Below, in pieces: positions 9,813 to 21,284 of a stretch of DNA of 64,000 nt. The DNA is taken from positions 1-64,000 of the forward strand of contig JAIUPT010000046.1 of NCBI GenBank assembly GCA_022315425.1, read 5' to 3'. The position numbers were made by a program, and so were the translations under genes. The notes below the pieces were generated by a model. That model saw only the letters and a program-made list of their open reading frames with translations. It had not been told where the DNA came from and did no database searches. The stretch's first letter is position 1, and each line of letters opens with the position of its first letter. The stretch comes from Pseudevernia furfuracea. Its lineage: Eukaryota; Ascomycota; Lecanoromycetes; Lecanorales; Parmeliaceae.

Positions 9813-10480
9813 TCCTTCGGTCGCTTCCGCCTACTCCTAAACCACACACATTAGCGGCAGCCCCGGATCTCGAAGGCCATTGAGACATGGAACAAAGAAG
9901 GACAAACAGAGATCTGACGGAGGATTTCCGAGGTGGCAACGTGCAGGTTTTGATAGCAGGTGGCTAAGGATCTCATTATCTGGCCAAGGACTAAGGTAGG
10001 CTTCTCAGACCTTGTATTCCGGTAGCTGAATGATCCTCTTATGTTCCCCGATCGGATAAAAATGGAGAGATTCGCCGCTCGAACTAGGCCATACGAACAT
10101 TAGCTGGGCTAGAAAAGGTCGGTGGACTATTTATTGCCATAGTCGTTGGGATAGAATACATGGCAGGAGGTATCAGAAGTGGCACCTATAAGCACAGAAA
10201 GAAATGGCAGTTGAGCAAGAAGGTCTTCGAGTAATACGACTTCCTGCTTGGGTCCCAAGATTCCCAATCGTATTCCTAAACCTATCTAACTCCGTGTTGC
10301 AACTAGTAATCACGGGCAACATACAGACAATAGAGTGCCTCAAAAACCCAGTCCGCCATCCACCCTTCCCAACCTCCTCACAACCCCTCCCCATGACCGT
10401 CGCACACCACCCACACCACTATCACTCCCCCTCTCTCATCTCTGCTCCACTCCCATCGGCGTCCCTACCCAAGCAAATCA
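9813..10480. other. Interval without a supported gene
   Basis: Mixed composition, CT-rich toward 10330-10510 on the + strand. It may contain introns or further exons of the minus-strand gene that begins at 10801, but none could be placed with confidence. Confidence 0.4.
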
Positions 10481-10801
10481 GCTCCCCTTCCATTCCAAAT
10501 CAAACAGACAAACAAACCACCCCTTACCGTTCCACACGACGCGAATATGAAAGACTAAACTATCCACAGCGACCAACACCAACCTGAGCGCAAAAAGCAA
10601 CATCACAACGCCCAGCGTTATCGCAAGGACCCGGACCGCGTAGTACAGCACCCACGTGAGCCCCGAGGACGCGAGGTCGATGCCGTGGACTGTGCGTTCG
10701 AAGAGCCTGAGGAGGGTGGAGGCGAAGATGGTCGGTGTGGCGACGAAGAGGTTGGCGAAGGTGGGGTAGATTAGGAAGGTATTGTAGGCTTCTCGGTCCA
10801 T
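10478..10801 (-). CDS. Hypothetical membrane protein, first exon only
   Basis: Starts MDREAYNTFLIYP and carries two hydrophobic stretches: around residues 10-30 (FLIYPTFANLFVATPTIFA) and about 48-80 (TWVLYYAVRVLAITLGVVMLLFALRLVLVA). A donor-like GGTAAGG follows after codon 91 (VVWN), at about 10529, so the last 16 codons of the open frame are probably intron. The downstream exon was not identified. It might lie in the minus-strand coding-like region 9242-9812, but this is a guess from strand and order. The protein family is not recognised. Confidence 0.45.
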   Translation of the reverse strand: MDREAYNTFLIYPTFANLFVATPTIFASTLLRLFERTVHGIDLASSGLTWVLYYAVRVLAITLGVVMLLFALRLVLVAVDSLVFHIRVVWNGKGWFVCLFDLEWKGS

Positions 10802-12187
10802 GGTTTGGGATTTTGAACCGGAATGGGTTATGGGGAAGGGGGAGGATGGAGATGATGGGTGGATGAGGGTTTCGTTTTGGAGAGTGGAGAAGGTGGCTGG
10901 GGAGAAATGGTGGTTTGGTCGAGAAGGGGGGAAGGGGTGGAGAGTTGTTATAAGGCGGCTGCAGACAAAGGACTGTAGGAGATGGTTCTGGATACAGCGA
11001 GCTGAGCGCTGCGGGGTATTGGCCGGAGGAGCAGGGATAAGGCGGGTATGCGTAGATGATCTATATTAGATTGTTTGAAATCCGTCAAAGAACTTTCATG
11101 CTGGGCTTTGAAGCTGCAGGACGTGCTTGTGACGCAGACCATATGCGCATTAAGTTAGAGCCTGTGATACAGTGCTAAGAAACTTTTGGCAGAGATAATG
11201 AGAGGGTTATGTAAGGCGTGGAGTGTTGCCCTACCACATTGGAATCTCGGAAATATCTTCGCTGCATTGCGGCGGTCTCGCTTATCGGGTCTTTGAAGGT
11301 CTCTGAAGGGAAGAAGATCTGTAGACGTTTAGTTATTTTAGCTAATAGAGCTTACTTTTTGTATTAAGTTTATGTCTTTACGACTCTGAACAAGAAGAGA
11401 GTAAGAGAGTAGAGATTGGTTAAGAGATGTTAGTCGTCTCGAGATGTCGTCCTGGGAGCTGTCGTCTCGAGAGCAGAGGATCAGCACCCGTTGCTGATTC
11501 TTTCTGACCATTCCATTGCTGCCAAGAAGTTTGAGGGTAGTAGGTTTCGAGTGACACTTGTATCTCGCGAGCATTGCGAAGTAGTCTCTTCTATGTGAGC
11601 TTTGAACGATACCGACTTCCTGCGCCTTCGGAGCTTGATTGATAGAAGTCATGGGCTTTTTTTGCCAGTTTAATCAATAGTCCACAAGCTAAGAAGATAT
11701 TGAGAATGACACGTAGAATAACTATATTGATTACATTAAGAAGGAGACGAAGTACCTTAGTCGGCCCTGCTTGACAGGAGGTTAGTGGGCCTTAATATAG
11801 CATATTGCATGGCGGGTTTCTGATGCTATTCATGGATTTGATAGACGTGTCCTTGATAGAGGATAGGTTTTATTTGAGAGCAGCCTAAGTAGCTGCATTC
11901 CATCAGCGTTTAACTCTTCATTCGAATTGATCTCTTTTAAAGCAATAGTATTCTTTCGTCTCGCCCGTCTACGCCTGTATATAGCTTCGTTTTCACCTTA
12001 GATCTATGCTTCTATAAGTATGAGAGTTTTTCTAGCGCTGAGATACGAGAACATGTCTGGTTAGGCCTCTGTTGGCTTAGAATCCTGACGTTGAACAGCC
12101 TAATCAACATCTACGAGTTCCGTATAGTCTTGTATTTTATCGATTTGATTTATTTATCACGTGGGAATTAAGGACACTAATGAACGG
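10802..12187. other. Gene-poor interval with dispersed repeat copy
   Basis: No supported gene. Small open frames (10948-11142, 11338-11652, both minus) show no family signature. From 11300 the sequence becomes richer in T and A, and 11815-12100 belongs to a dispersed repeat described separately. Confidence 0.5.
11815..12100. repeat. Dispersed repeat, RIP-like diverged copy
   Basis: Positions 11815-11965 match 28972-29118, sharing TGATGCTATTCATGGATTTG, AGACGTGTC and CTCTTCATTCGAATTGATCT. Positions 11998-12100 match 48478-48575, sharing TCTATGCT, GGAGTT/GAGAGTT, TCTAGCGCTG and GGCCTCT. The copy here is richer in A and T at many differing sites, with a bias toward C-to-T or G-to-A, as expected of RIP. 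The element type is unknown. Confidence 0.65.
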
Positions 12188-12484
12188 TTATAGCGAGTAC
12201 ATCAGAGTAGCGACAGCGCACATCAACCTCTCGGCTGGCTTGACTTCTAGCACCCCAGACCGCGTGGAAATTGCGAAGAAGGGAGTGTATAAATGAAAAA
12301 GTAGAAAAGCATGCTGACTTAATGAGTCCTGTCGAAGGAGTTCAGGAGAGAGAGAGTCTAAGGTTTTCACTCGCGGAGTAAGGTTTCCTGACTCGGTTAC
12401 GAAACGCACCTGTCAGCCCCAAAATTGGCTCAAGGCAACTCAAATGCCGTTTTCATGGCGAAATCTTGATCTTGGCGGATTCGA

Positions 12485-13079
12485 TTAGTCTCCCACATCA
12501 ACGAGCCGTTTTGGAAGCATGGATATCTCACTTGGACATGAGTCGTGATGGTCTTCCAGGCATTGATTAAGCCATTGATGAGCTAGAGATACACCTTCTT
12601 TGGAGCTTGCGTCAATTTGAGAAGGTCTGCCACTAACGACACTTTTTCCACAAGCACAGAATCTGGAAGCACGTGTGACTCTACTCGAAAAGTCCAATTG
12701 GATTGTCGGGAAAATAATGGTCTCGGAGCTACCTTCATCAATGAAAACACTCATCATGACACTTCAGTTGCTTGGGCGCTGGAAGAAGATGACGACAGCG
12801 CTGTCGCGGTAATCTTCTTCTGGCCCTTCGAATCAATTCCATACACAGACAAGTATTAGCTCCTCACCGGCTGCTCTTTCCAGTCCCTCGTTGCTTTTTG
12901 TCTCTGATTGCTTTACACAACTCAAATTCCGCCAAAGCTTCGTTCTCTAGGCTGTTGTACGTTTGCAGAGGTGCATCGTCAAACTTAGGTGAGCACAGAG
13001 CCTTATCAAAGTCAATCGACGTCCATGTCTTATATAGCATGCTCGTAACTGGGATTGACATGGATGGTATAGGTTTCAA
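12485..13079 (-). pseudogene. HET-domain protein N-terminal relic
   Basis: Two minus-strand pieces look like the N-terminal half of a heterokaryon-incompatibility (HET) protein. The upstream piece has FDKALCSPKFDDAPLQTYNS and an ELCKAI stretch. The downstream piece has SLAHQWLNQCLEDHHDSCP followed by LPKRLVDVGD, the usual segment just before the HET core. The core itself (SYCWG, WIDALCIxQ) is not found after it. The sequence beyond 12485 carries stops in this frame. It is either truncated or disrupted. An intact HET gene lies about 3.5 kb away on the same strand. Confidence 0.55.
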
Positions 13080-13569
13080 TCTGAGACGATGGTGTAGGTT
13101 GTACTCACGAAGGAGACGAAACTTCGCATAGTGTAAACGTTAGAGTACTGACCAAGTGCAGCAACAACATCTCCACTCGTTGAATTCTCAGGAACTGGTC
13201 TTGGTAAAAATAAGGTATCACTAGGTTCTGTGCTAAGGGTTAAATCTGCTAGGCTAGCTACTATTAGCCTAGCTACCTTACTTGCTTATCAATCTAGGCG
13301 GACATTTGAGCCATATCACGTAAGCAAATGTTTAGTAATTCTTTAAACAGGGGATCTCCGCAGCGCCCAAATGGCCGTAAAAAGATGGATATATACACCT
13401 CTGGTGCCTGCTCCATCGACGTTGTATTCTATATGGCAGACGATCATCGAATTCGAAATCATTCTTTTGCGCGAGCTTTCAATAATTCGCCATCTCTAGA
13501 TGAATTGAAAGCATACTCCAATCACGACTTCTATCAACCATTCACTCAGGATTCACAAATTCATTCATC
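13080..13569. promoter_or_regulatory. Upstream region of the reductase gene
   Basis: No gene. AT-rich around 13200-13340 with a short inverted sequence, GCTAGGCTAGCTACTATTAGCCTAGC (13248-13273). It probably holds the promoter of the + strand gene at 13570. Confidence 0.35.
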
Positions 13570-14800
13570 ATGGAATCTCCCCCGCTAGTTTTGGTCACTG
13601 GTGGCAATGGCTTTGTCGGATATGCTGTCCTGCTTGGCATCCTCAAGTCCGGAGTACGCTTGTCCCTGCTAACATCAAAATCCATGCCTTATCAACAATT
13701 GGGACCTTGGCCTTGCTGATCAGGGGTCCACGATTTAGTACCACATCCGTGCAGCAGTCCGTCGCCAAGATGCTGTCGACACCATTTCAAGAGGCCCGTC
13801 CGTCAAAAAGTACCTACCTCGGGCTTTGACGTTCGCACTTGTCCCGGACAATACTAAGCCGGGTGCCTACCTCGAATCAGCCAAGGGCTGCTCATACATT
13901 GTTCATGTGGCGTCTCCAGGAGCTACGACACCTGGTGATCTCGTATCGCAAGCGGTCATGGGGAACCAGACCATCCTCGAAGCAGCAGAAGGGACGCCTT
14001 CCGTAAATCGTGTCGTGTTCACAGCATCGATTGATAGCCTTCGGCCATTCGAGCGATTGTTTCTGAAGCATCCAGACAACCAGGCTCTTGTCTCTGGTCG
14101 AGGCGACGAAGTGCCGCCGATGACTGCCGAAACAAGAGTTCTCACACAACCTCCCGTTTCGGATGACGCGCCCGGTTTTCACAGGTACGAAAACAGTAAG
14201 ATCGCAGCGACGAATCTTATCCATGAATACGGGGCCGCTCACAATGCCCGTTTCAGTATCGTCAATATCTTTCCTGGCTGGGTCCTCGGCCCGGAGGAGC
14301 TTTCACGAAGCAAGCAGGAGGCGTTCAAAGGATCCAACCTTATCTTAGGCTGGCTGTTCTCCGAGCTAAGCCTGGCTCCAATGCTTGGACTCCCTGCGAA
14401 CGAAGACGTACCTATGCTTCAAGAAACGGTTCACCTAGACGATGTGGTCGAGAGCCACGTCAAGGCTCTCGACACCGAAAAAGTCACGGGCAAGTATCGA
14501 AACTTCCTCCTCTGCAGTCATTCGCCCTATGGACCTGTGATAATGGATGCTGCGGATATCGTGCGCAAAGAGCTCCCGCAAGAGGTGGCGGATGGCAAGA
14601 TACCTTTCGCAGGCAGGCTTGGTAGGCTCCGGATGTGAAACCGTTGAGGACTGAAAGGCTGACCATTCAACTCTTCAGGGAGTTTCAAAAGCAAGTTCGA
14701 TGCCACGCCCACAGAGCGTGACCTACTCGGACATCCCTTCAAGCCGTTTGATGAGCAGGTGAAGGACACCGTCGAATGGTATGTCAATCTTAAAGACTGA
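13570..14800 (+). CDS. NAD(P)-dependent reductase, extended short-chain type (dihydroflavonol/methylglyoxal reductase-like)
   Basis: Three exons: 13570-13653, 13739-14621, 14679-14800, giving 362 residues. Intron 1 (85 bp) runs GTACGC to TTTAG with a TGCTAAC branch site. Intron 2 (57 bp) runs GTAGGC to TTCAG. The start MESPPLVLVTGGNGFVG carries the dinucleotide-binding motif GGNGFVG (residues 11-17). YIVHVASP is the usual third-strand segment of this family. The catalytic Tyr-x-x-x-Lys is YENSK (178-182). The end (VEWYVNLKD) is a normal C-terminus. Known relatives reduce aldehydes, ketones or flavonoid-like substrates in the cytosol; the substrate here is unknown. All key residues are present, so the enzyme is probably active. 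It has no clustered partner other than the FAD monooxygenase 5 kb away. Confidence 0.88.
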
Positions 14801-16531
14801 GTAAAGACGATATAGAATACATCAAATGTCGTGAAAGTCTACCCGTGCAGACCTGCAGCTTCGGAAAGACGGCCGTTGAACAAGTATGCGAGCCCATTTG
14901 TAAATCTGGACTGCGTTTGGAGAAACAGTTTCGCCTTTCGTCGGCATGTTGCATATGTGGCCTACCGGATGTATCAAATGCTGCAGCAGGCTAACAGGTC
15001 ACATCATCAATCGACTCTGTCTCGAAAGAATCCCGTGGCTTTCCGTTTCCGATAATGCAGTAAATAAGCGATTTCGTTACGACGAGAAGATTAAGAGAAT
15101 TAGACTCTTCGAGTAATTATTTCGCTGCGACTTTTACCTCACTATATTAATAACATGAAATATTAACAATTACATCTTTATCTCGATATATACGCTAATC
15201 TCAAATCACGTCTCACTACTCGCAAGTCGAACACTCTATTCTTTAGAGAGTTCCCTCTGAAGCCTTATCCCTTCACGTTACTAATAGCATAGAGACGTTA
15301 TAGATCTCTTAGTAGTATACTTTCTTTCTCGTCTCTAGGCCGAGCTTGTCTTACTTTGATTATATTCGTTACACGAAGATTATGAAGACTATAGGCCAAG
15401 AATAGATGAAAGAAAAAAATTCGAAGTATACGTGTATACTTCTTATCATAACTTCATAAGAATATGATCTTTCTTTGTTTTTTTGTGAGTATCTACTACG
15501 AAGATTTTATTATAATATAATAGTCTTAGTTATAAAACTAGTTAGCGACCTTAACGTATTATATAAATGTCTTATAGATACATGAAATAATAAATTTCTT
15601 TATTATTACTATTAAATCTAATATATTATATAATTATATTAATTTCTTAATAAAGACGAAGATAATACTAAAATCTAACAATAATATAATTCTTTAAGCT
15701 ATTAATATCGTATTTATTTATAAGAACGAAAAGTCGTATAGACTCTACGAATCGAGCTTCGATTAATAAGAAAGAGTTATAGCGCTAACTATAAAGTCAT
15801 TCGATTATAAGATTGAAGAGCTTGACGTCCTCGTTAGACAGATCCATCGAGCGCTCCGAGCTTTCTTTAAAGTTCGAGCTGAAAACGACCTTGAAGACTA
15901 GTGTCTAGTGAAATCTTAAACACTTCTGCTTCGTAGACATAAAGTGTAGTTGATCTCGTCGACGATCAGATTCATAGCAGCGATATCATCTCATCTAGAA
16001 AATATTAGCTGAGTAAGCCTTGAGAAGACGGTGCTCTTATACTTTCGCTTTCTTGATGATATAACGGCTATGAAGGGTGTGGTAGTTGCTCTAGTTGAAC
16101 TTTGAAATTAATGTATTAACGCAATGTAGGGGTAGTAAAAGACAATAGGGGGCAATCATCTCTAATGAGTGAATTCAGATTTTGTTGAGCTGGTTCAACA
16201 TATGCTGGCTTGGGGAATCATAACGGTGGACTTGGCTTCCCGAGGTTATTGGAAGTCGGAGATTTTTTACACTGCACTCAGTATTTCTCAACTCCGAAGT
16301 CCCAATTTCTAAAATTTGGGATTTTTCCACAAAGAAAGACAGTAGCTTCCAGTTTTGTCGATGCTATAAGGAAGAGCTCGCACTCACCGAGTTACATAGG
16401 CTTCTACCCATGTTCCAGCCTCTTGTTGCGAGAGCTCTCTAACCGATTTCAAAAGACAAGCAAGCAGCGAACGGAAAGCATAGATTTGAGCCAACTTTAC
16501 AGAAGAGGGCGAGTCGAGGCCAGCGGATCCC
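14801..16531. other. AT-rich gene-free interval, probable decayed repeat
   Basis: No supported gene. From 15050 to 16130 the sequence is AT-rich with many TA dinucleotides and TCGA-type remnants, suggesting a transposon or duplicated gene decayed by RIP. No terminal repeats or protein fragments could be recognised. The + strand frame 16210-16539 shows no family signature. Confidence 0.5.
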
Positions 16532-18532
16532 TCATTTGATCGTGATCCACTCCGGTGTCATCTGAGAGTATTCAGAACCACCTGGCATCATATCATCATT
16601 GCCCGCGTAACATTCCCCAACGAGTCGGAACTCGTTGCCCTCTGGACGGAGGACGAGCGGTACTTCAAATCCTGGAAGGACACATATTCTGTCGTACATA
16701 TGCGTGGTCTGAGGTGCGAGCCCCATGCGACCGCCTTGAGTCACGAAGAATGCTCGGCCGGGAATGTTTTGAATGGCTTGGAGATAGTCCCAGGGTTGTA
16801 GCTTGCGCTGCATCGTGCTTGCAAATCTCGAATTTTTAGTAAAACGTAACGCTTTCAAGGTTTCCGGTCTCTCGATTTCTGGCGAACGAAGCAAAGTTTC
16901 GTCAAACAGAAGTGTTCGTCTGAAGAGTTCCGCATCCGCACCTCCGCTGTAGGAGGTTTCTATTCCGAGATTGGCCATGTCATCCGCCTCTAGAAGCCAT
17001 TCCATCAGCGCCTTCTGTTGCTCTTCATGCTCAAGTGGCTTTCCAATATCGACCTTTGCGAAACCACGCCTGCTAATTATATCACAAATAAGGCCTTTCA
17101 TCTGGAGAGTATCTGGCAATTTTGCAGAGCCTATCAATGTTCTACTCTCCGCTGACCATTGCATTTCAGCCAAGTTGGGATTGACGATAGTGGATCGCTC
17201 AAGGACATGATTTGTGGGAAGTACGCCCGGCCAATCAAAGGTGTTGGTAGATGCTGGGCTTTTATAAGAAGTTTTTCTCGTCCATATCGGCGCTGGAAAT
17301 GAATCAACAGTCCAGTCTGGCACCCAAGATGGCAGAGAAAGCTGCTGATTAGCGATCCCTGCTGCGCAGATCAATGCAACTATCCTGAGATGAGGCCCTT
17401 GTAAGATTCCTGAATATGGATGCCATTGCTGCTGTGAGAGCTCTTCCGGAGGCCTGGCTATCTCTTCATAGACTTTAGTGATGTTCTGGTACGCCATCTC
17501 GTGGAAAGTAAACTCCGTAGACTGTCCATAGTCTGCGCTTTGGGACGAGTTGGAAATATTGAGCAGTGCGTAGAGCTTGTCCTGCGGGGCTGATGCGCCA
17601 TAAGCCTTATATTTCAGTGCCAGATTGAAAATATCATCACGAGTACGATCTTCTAAACTCCGCATAGTTGCAGCAATGCGATAGACTGAGTCTGCTGGCA
17701 ATCCCCGGAAAATGATGTCGGATCCTAGCAATGTCCTCGGTAAGTGCTCGCGAACCAAAACAATGATAGATACCATATCTTGCCAGGAGAGAGAATACTC
17801 CTTTCCCCACAGAAAATCTGTTTTAGTGGCAACTGCAGCTTCTTGTATCGTCCAGATTCGGGAAAACCACGGTCGCGAGAGCAAAGATCGTAACTCTTGC
17901 CAACCAGTATCCTTAGGACCAGGCAATCCGTGAGACTTGAGCTGGTCTGAGGCTATGCTACCTCTCTTCTTTGGGGCTATATCATGGTCGCGGTCGTTGT
18001 TCATAAGGCTTGGAATGGGGTCCAGCCTCAATAGGCGATCAATTATCTTGGAAGCCTTCCGTGATTCATCTCCTTCGTCACCCAACCAAATCACCACCTT
18101 GCAAGAGCGCCGATAAATATCAGCCATTAACCCTACTTGCTGCTCCTTCTCCTGGAGGTTATCTTGCTCTATGCAGAGCTGATCGACCCAGAAACTTCGA
18201 GCGATATCCGGGGCGCGGAGACGTTTCAGCGCAGACTCCAGGTTCGGAGTAATGTTGAACGATGCTTTGTCACAAGTAATAGGTCGTGTGCGGTCCTGTG
18301 AGCCCCAGCAATAAGACAGGGCATCATACCTGCCTGCAGCCTCCGTCAAATTGATGACACTGGTAGTACAAACAACAGGATCTGAGATACGGCCAGGAAG
18401 AATGCACAAGAGACGGCAATAACTCTGTGGCTGTGGGAGAGGCTTATATGAAGGCGGAGAGTGAGTTTGCTCCTGTTCTTTCAGCGGTTGCTGGGATGCA
18501 CGACGAATAAGTCGACCGAGCTTCATTCTCAT
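16532..18532 (-). CDS. HET (heterokaryon incompatibility) domain protein (666 aa)
   Basis: A single-exon frame of typical length for the family. The HET core is complete: YDALSYCWG (residues 69-77), FWVDQLCIEQ (114-123), the following EKEQQVGLMADIYRR, and VVIWLGDE (about 146-153). The LPSWVPDW motif seen in many HET proteins is present later. HET proteins of filamentous ascomycetes act in non-self recognition and can trigger a cell-death response after fusion of unlike strains; some respond to other signals. Its specific partner is unknown. There is no NACHT or repeat domain, so it is the HET-plus-variable-tail type. The frame is intact, unlike the HET relic at 12485-13079. Confidence 0.92.
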   Translation of the reverse strand: MRMKLGRLIRRASQQPLKEQEQTHSPPSYKPLPQPQSYCRLLCILPGRISDPVVCTTSVINLTEAAGRYDALSYCWGSQDRTRPITCDKASFNITPNLESALKRLRAPDIARSFWVDQLCIEQDNLQEKEQQVGLMADIYRRSCKVVIWLGDEGDESRKASKIIDRLLRLDPIPSLMNNDRDHDIAPKKRGSIASDQLKSHGLPGPKDTGWQELRSLLSRPWFSRIWTIQEAAVATKTDFLWGKEYSLSWQDMVSIIVLVREHLPRTLLGSDIIFRGLPADSVYRIAATMRSLEDRTRDDIFNLALKYKAYGASAPQDKLYALLNISNSSQSADYGQSTEFTFHEMAYQNITKVYEEIARPPEELSQQQWHPYSGILQGPHLRIVALICAAGIANQQLSLPSWVPDWTVDSFPAPIWTRKTSYKSPASTNTFDWPGVLPTNHVLERSTIVNPNLAEMQWSAESRTLIGSAKLPDTLQMKGLICDIISRRGFAKVDIGKPLEHEEQQKALMEWLLEADDMANLGIETSYSGGADAELFRRTLLFDETLLRSPEIERPETLKALRFTKNSRFASTMQRKLQPWDYLQAIQNIPGRAFFVTQGGRMGLAPQTTHMYDRICVLPGFEVPLVLRPEGNEFRLVGECYAGNDDMMPGGSEYSQMTPEWITIK

Positions 18533-19784
18533 ACGTGTCTAACACGGTGAGTGGACTAGCAAAGACCGAAACCTGTACAATTGAAAAGCGAGGTTCTAAG
18601 ATGCGCGGTTGCCTGATAAAAAATCTAGAAGCGCGAATGTCAAAGCGAACGATCAGAGCCTTGGGGTCCTTGAACGAAAGTTCAGCTAACGCGGAAGGTT
18701 GCAGCAGGGAACATCTTACTTTTGAATCTCCTCTATATCAGCAGAATGGTGGTAGAGAGCTTGAAGGTGTTTACGGGATCATTGGGATTAGAAGGTCGGA
18801 GGCAACAGGGGGTTTTTCTGAGTCCAAGGCCGCGTAACCAAGGGTTCAACGGCAGATCTTTCTGTCTCGGCAGGTTTTAGAGTGTAGAGTTCACTCCTAT
18901 GTGTCAATGCTAACTTACGTCTGATGAAGAGAAAGTGTGAGAATGTGCAATTGAAGGATTGTTGATGAAAATTTTGACGAGATTTAACTTCAAGCCTTGG
19001 CGTCATTATTGGCACATCTCTTTCTGGCACACGCTACTCATAGAAAGGGAAAGTGAACCGAGTGCTTACATAATCTCCTGCACATCACCATAGGGTACCT
19101 CTACTTTTGTACATTCCTTCCATCTACCTTCGTTCCCACGTCTTGAAATTTCTACTTCCTCTATCCCTACCATGTCTGAATCGAATGAAGAATAGCCAAA
19201 TGGTTTCAATCAGTAATCAGTCATGTGAATTAAGATGCGCTGCAAGGACTCGACTGTGCGAGTCGCGCTACATTTCTAGAGTGCACTATCCGGCGCCGCT
19301 TCTGCAGGGAACGGAGCGGGCCTTTCGCTCTTCGGCAGACGCCCCCTTTCGGCAGCTATTAAGCCCCGAAACATGTACTCAGCTATCTTTCGCGCAATCA
19401 TACCCCATCTTCTCCGTGACTTGCACCTCTTCGCTGTCATGATGCATTCTTGTCTCTCACGCTGAAGATGAACACACCGAGCTGCGAGCGATGAGGGTAA
19501 TTTATCGGAGGATCGGTGTCTCTAGCATGAGAGACGTGCTGCCGAGGCGATTTTCAAGTCGCCTAAAAAATCTCGTAGCTGAATTGAGCAGTAAGGAATA
19601 TCTCCGTATATAAGTCTGGCTACCGCTGCGTAAATGAGTTCTCTATCACAGCATATCAGCCAACCCTTTCATACATCTACCGCAGCATTCAATCTACCTG
19701 AACGATCCTCTGAGAGTCCAGGACTGACCAGCCGTACTCTCAAATCTCACTTTGCTAAACGTCTCGTGATCGCTTTGCAGAGAC
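18533..19784. promoter_or_regulatory. Divergent intergenic region between HET gene and FAD monooxygenase
   Basis: About 1.25 kb between two divergently transcribed genes. Small open frames on both strands show no signature. It probably contains both promoters. No specific element was identified. Confidence 0.4.
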
Positions 19785-21284
19785 ATGTCAACAACCACTA
19801 CCTCCCCCAAGCCCCTCACTGTTGCGATCATCGGCGGAGGCATCGGCGGCCTCTGCACTGCTATCGCCCTGCTCAAATACCCTCACATCGACGTCCAAGT
19901 CTACGAGGCTGCGCCCGCTTTTGGGGAGATTGGCGCTGGTGTCGGCATCGCACCTAATGCTCAACAGGCCTTGAGGCTCATAGCGCCAGAGGTTGGAGCC
20001 GCTTATGACAAACATGCCAGCGGCAACATGTGGCCGAAACATGCCAAGTCCGTTGGAGACTACCTTGTGGTTAGTCCATCATCTCCTACCCAGCTTGTGG
20101 CGTACCCGCCTAATTTGTTGGATTTCTTCCGACAGGGAGAAGGCGAACATGAAGGCGAGCTCATTTACACTCAAGTCAGCGCTTCGGGAATGCAAAGCGT
20201 GCATCGCGCGCACTTCCTCGACGACCTTGTCAAACTCGTTCCTTCGCAACGTGCACACTTCAACAAACGTATTGATTCTCTAGAGGATAAGCAAGGCGGC
20301 CCCGTTGTCATTCTTTTCAAGGACGGGACAACAGCGACCGCTGACGCCGTGATTGGTGCCGACGGTGTCCATAGCGTTGTCCGTGCACACTTGCTAGGCA
20401 AGGAAGCTGCGAAGCCCGTCTTTGCGGGGTCGGTTGCGTTCAGGGCTCTAGTGCCCATGGACAAAGCGGTGGAAAAGCTAGGAGAGGAGTTTGCCGGGAA
20501 CACCTTTTTCCTGTGCGGAAGAGGTATGTTACATGTGTTCGATATTTTCAAGCCTTTGCAGTTGTCTTGTGAGGAGATCAAGGATTGATCAGAATAAAGG
20601 CAAGGGTTCAGTCAGTTATCCCATCGATGGCGGATCCTTCCTAAACCTCGTTCTCTTCGATTTCGAACAAGACACCTGGGAGCACGAGAAGTGGGTTATA
20701 CCCGCAGACCCGGAAGTCCTGAGAAGCATGTTCAGTGACTGGGGTGATAAATCTCAGGCTCTTGTTGAAGTAGGCGCGCCTTCAAGAAAATCAACTGCTT
20801 TGTCACTCACCCCCTGACGGCCGCGTACTATTGAGCAATGCTGATTTCGATCCAGCTCCTTTTAGACACCCATGAACCATCTGCCTGGTCTATGTGGCAT
20901 CATACGCCAGCGTCAACCTACACCAAAGGCCGAATCGCAATGATGGGTGATGCAGCCCACGCGACCACGCCTTTCCAAGGCCAAGGTGCCGGTCAAGCTA
21001 TTGAAGACGCGCTCGTTCTGGCGACTTTGCTCGCTGAAGTCTCGGACACCAACAGGATTCAGAACGCCTTCTCGGTTTACGATCAAGTGAGGAGGGTAAG
21101 GACACAAAGGGTAGTATCAACCAGCCGGGACACGGGACAATTGATTGGTATGAGGGCAGAGGGCGTGGGCAGTGATCTGGAAAAGATGAGGAATTCGTTG
21201 AGCTTCAGAGTGCACTGGATTTGGTATAGAGATATGGTAGAGCAGAATCGGGAGGCGCTGCAACTGTTGAAGGAGAGTTTGTGA
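19785..21284 (+). CDS. FAD-dependent monooxygenase, salicylate hydroxylase-like (441 aa)
   Basis: Three exons: 19785-20523, 20612-20769, 20856-21284. Introns are GTATGT-TTCAG (88 bp) and GTAGGC-TCCAG (86 bp); frame is kept across both. Residues 17-22 are GGGIGG, the FAD ADP-binding loop, followed by the acidic end of strand two (VYEAAP). GADGVHS (191-197) is the DG motif and GDAAHATTPFQGQG (about 330-343) is the GD motif. The order and length fit class A flavoprotein hydroxylases of the salicylate 1-monooxygenase type, cytosolic, using NAD(P)H and oxygen on an aromatic ring. The true substrate cannot be read from sequence. Splitting it at the introns would give several false short genes. No partner catechol dioxygenase is seen nearby. 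Confidence 0.9.

Noticed and set aside
13570..21284. Secondary-metabolite gene cluster (reductase plus FAD monooxygenase)
   Set aside because: No polyketide synthase, peptide synthetase, terpene cyclase, transporter or regulator is present, and the two genes are 5 kb apart with a HET gene between them.
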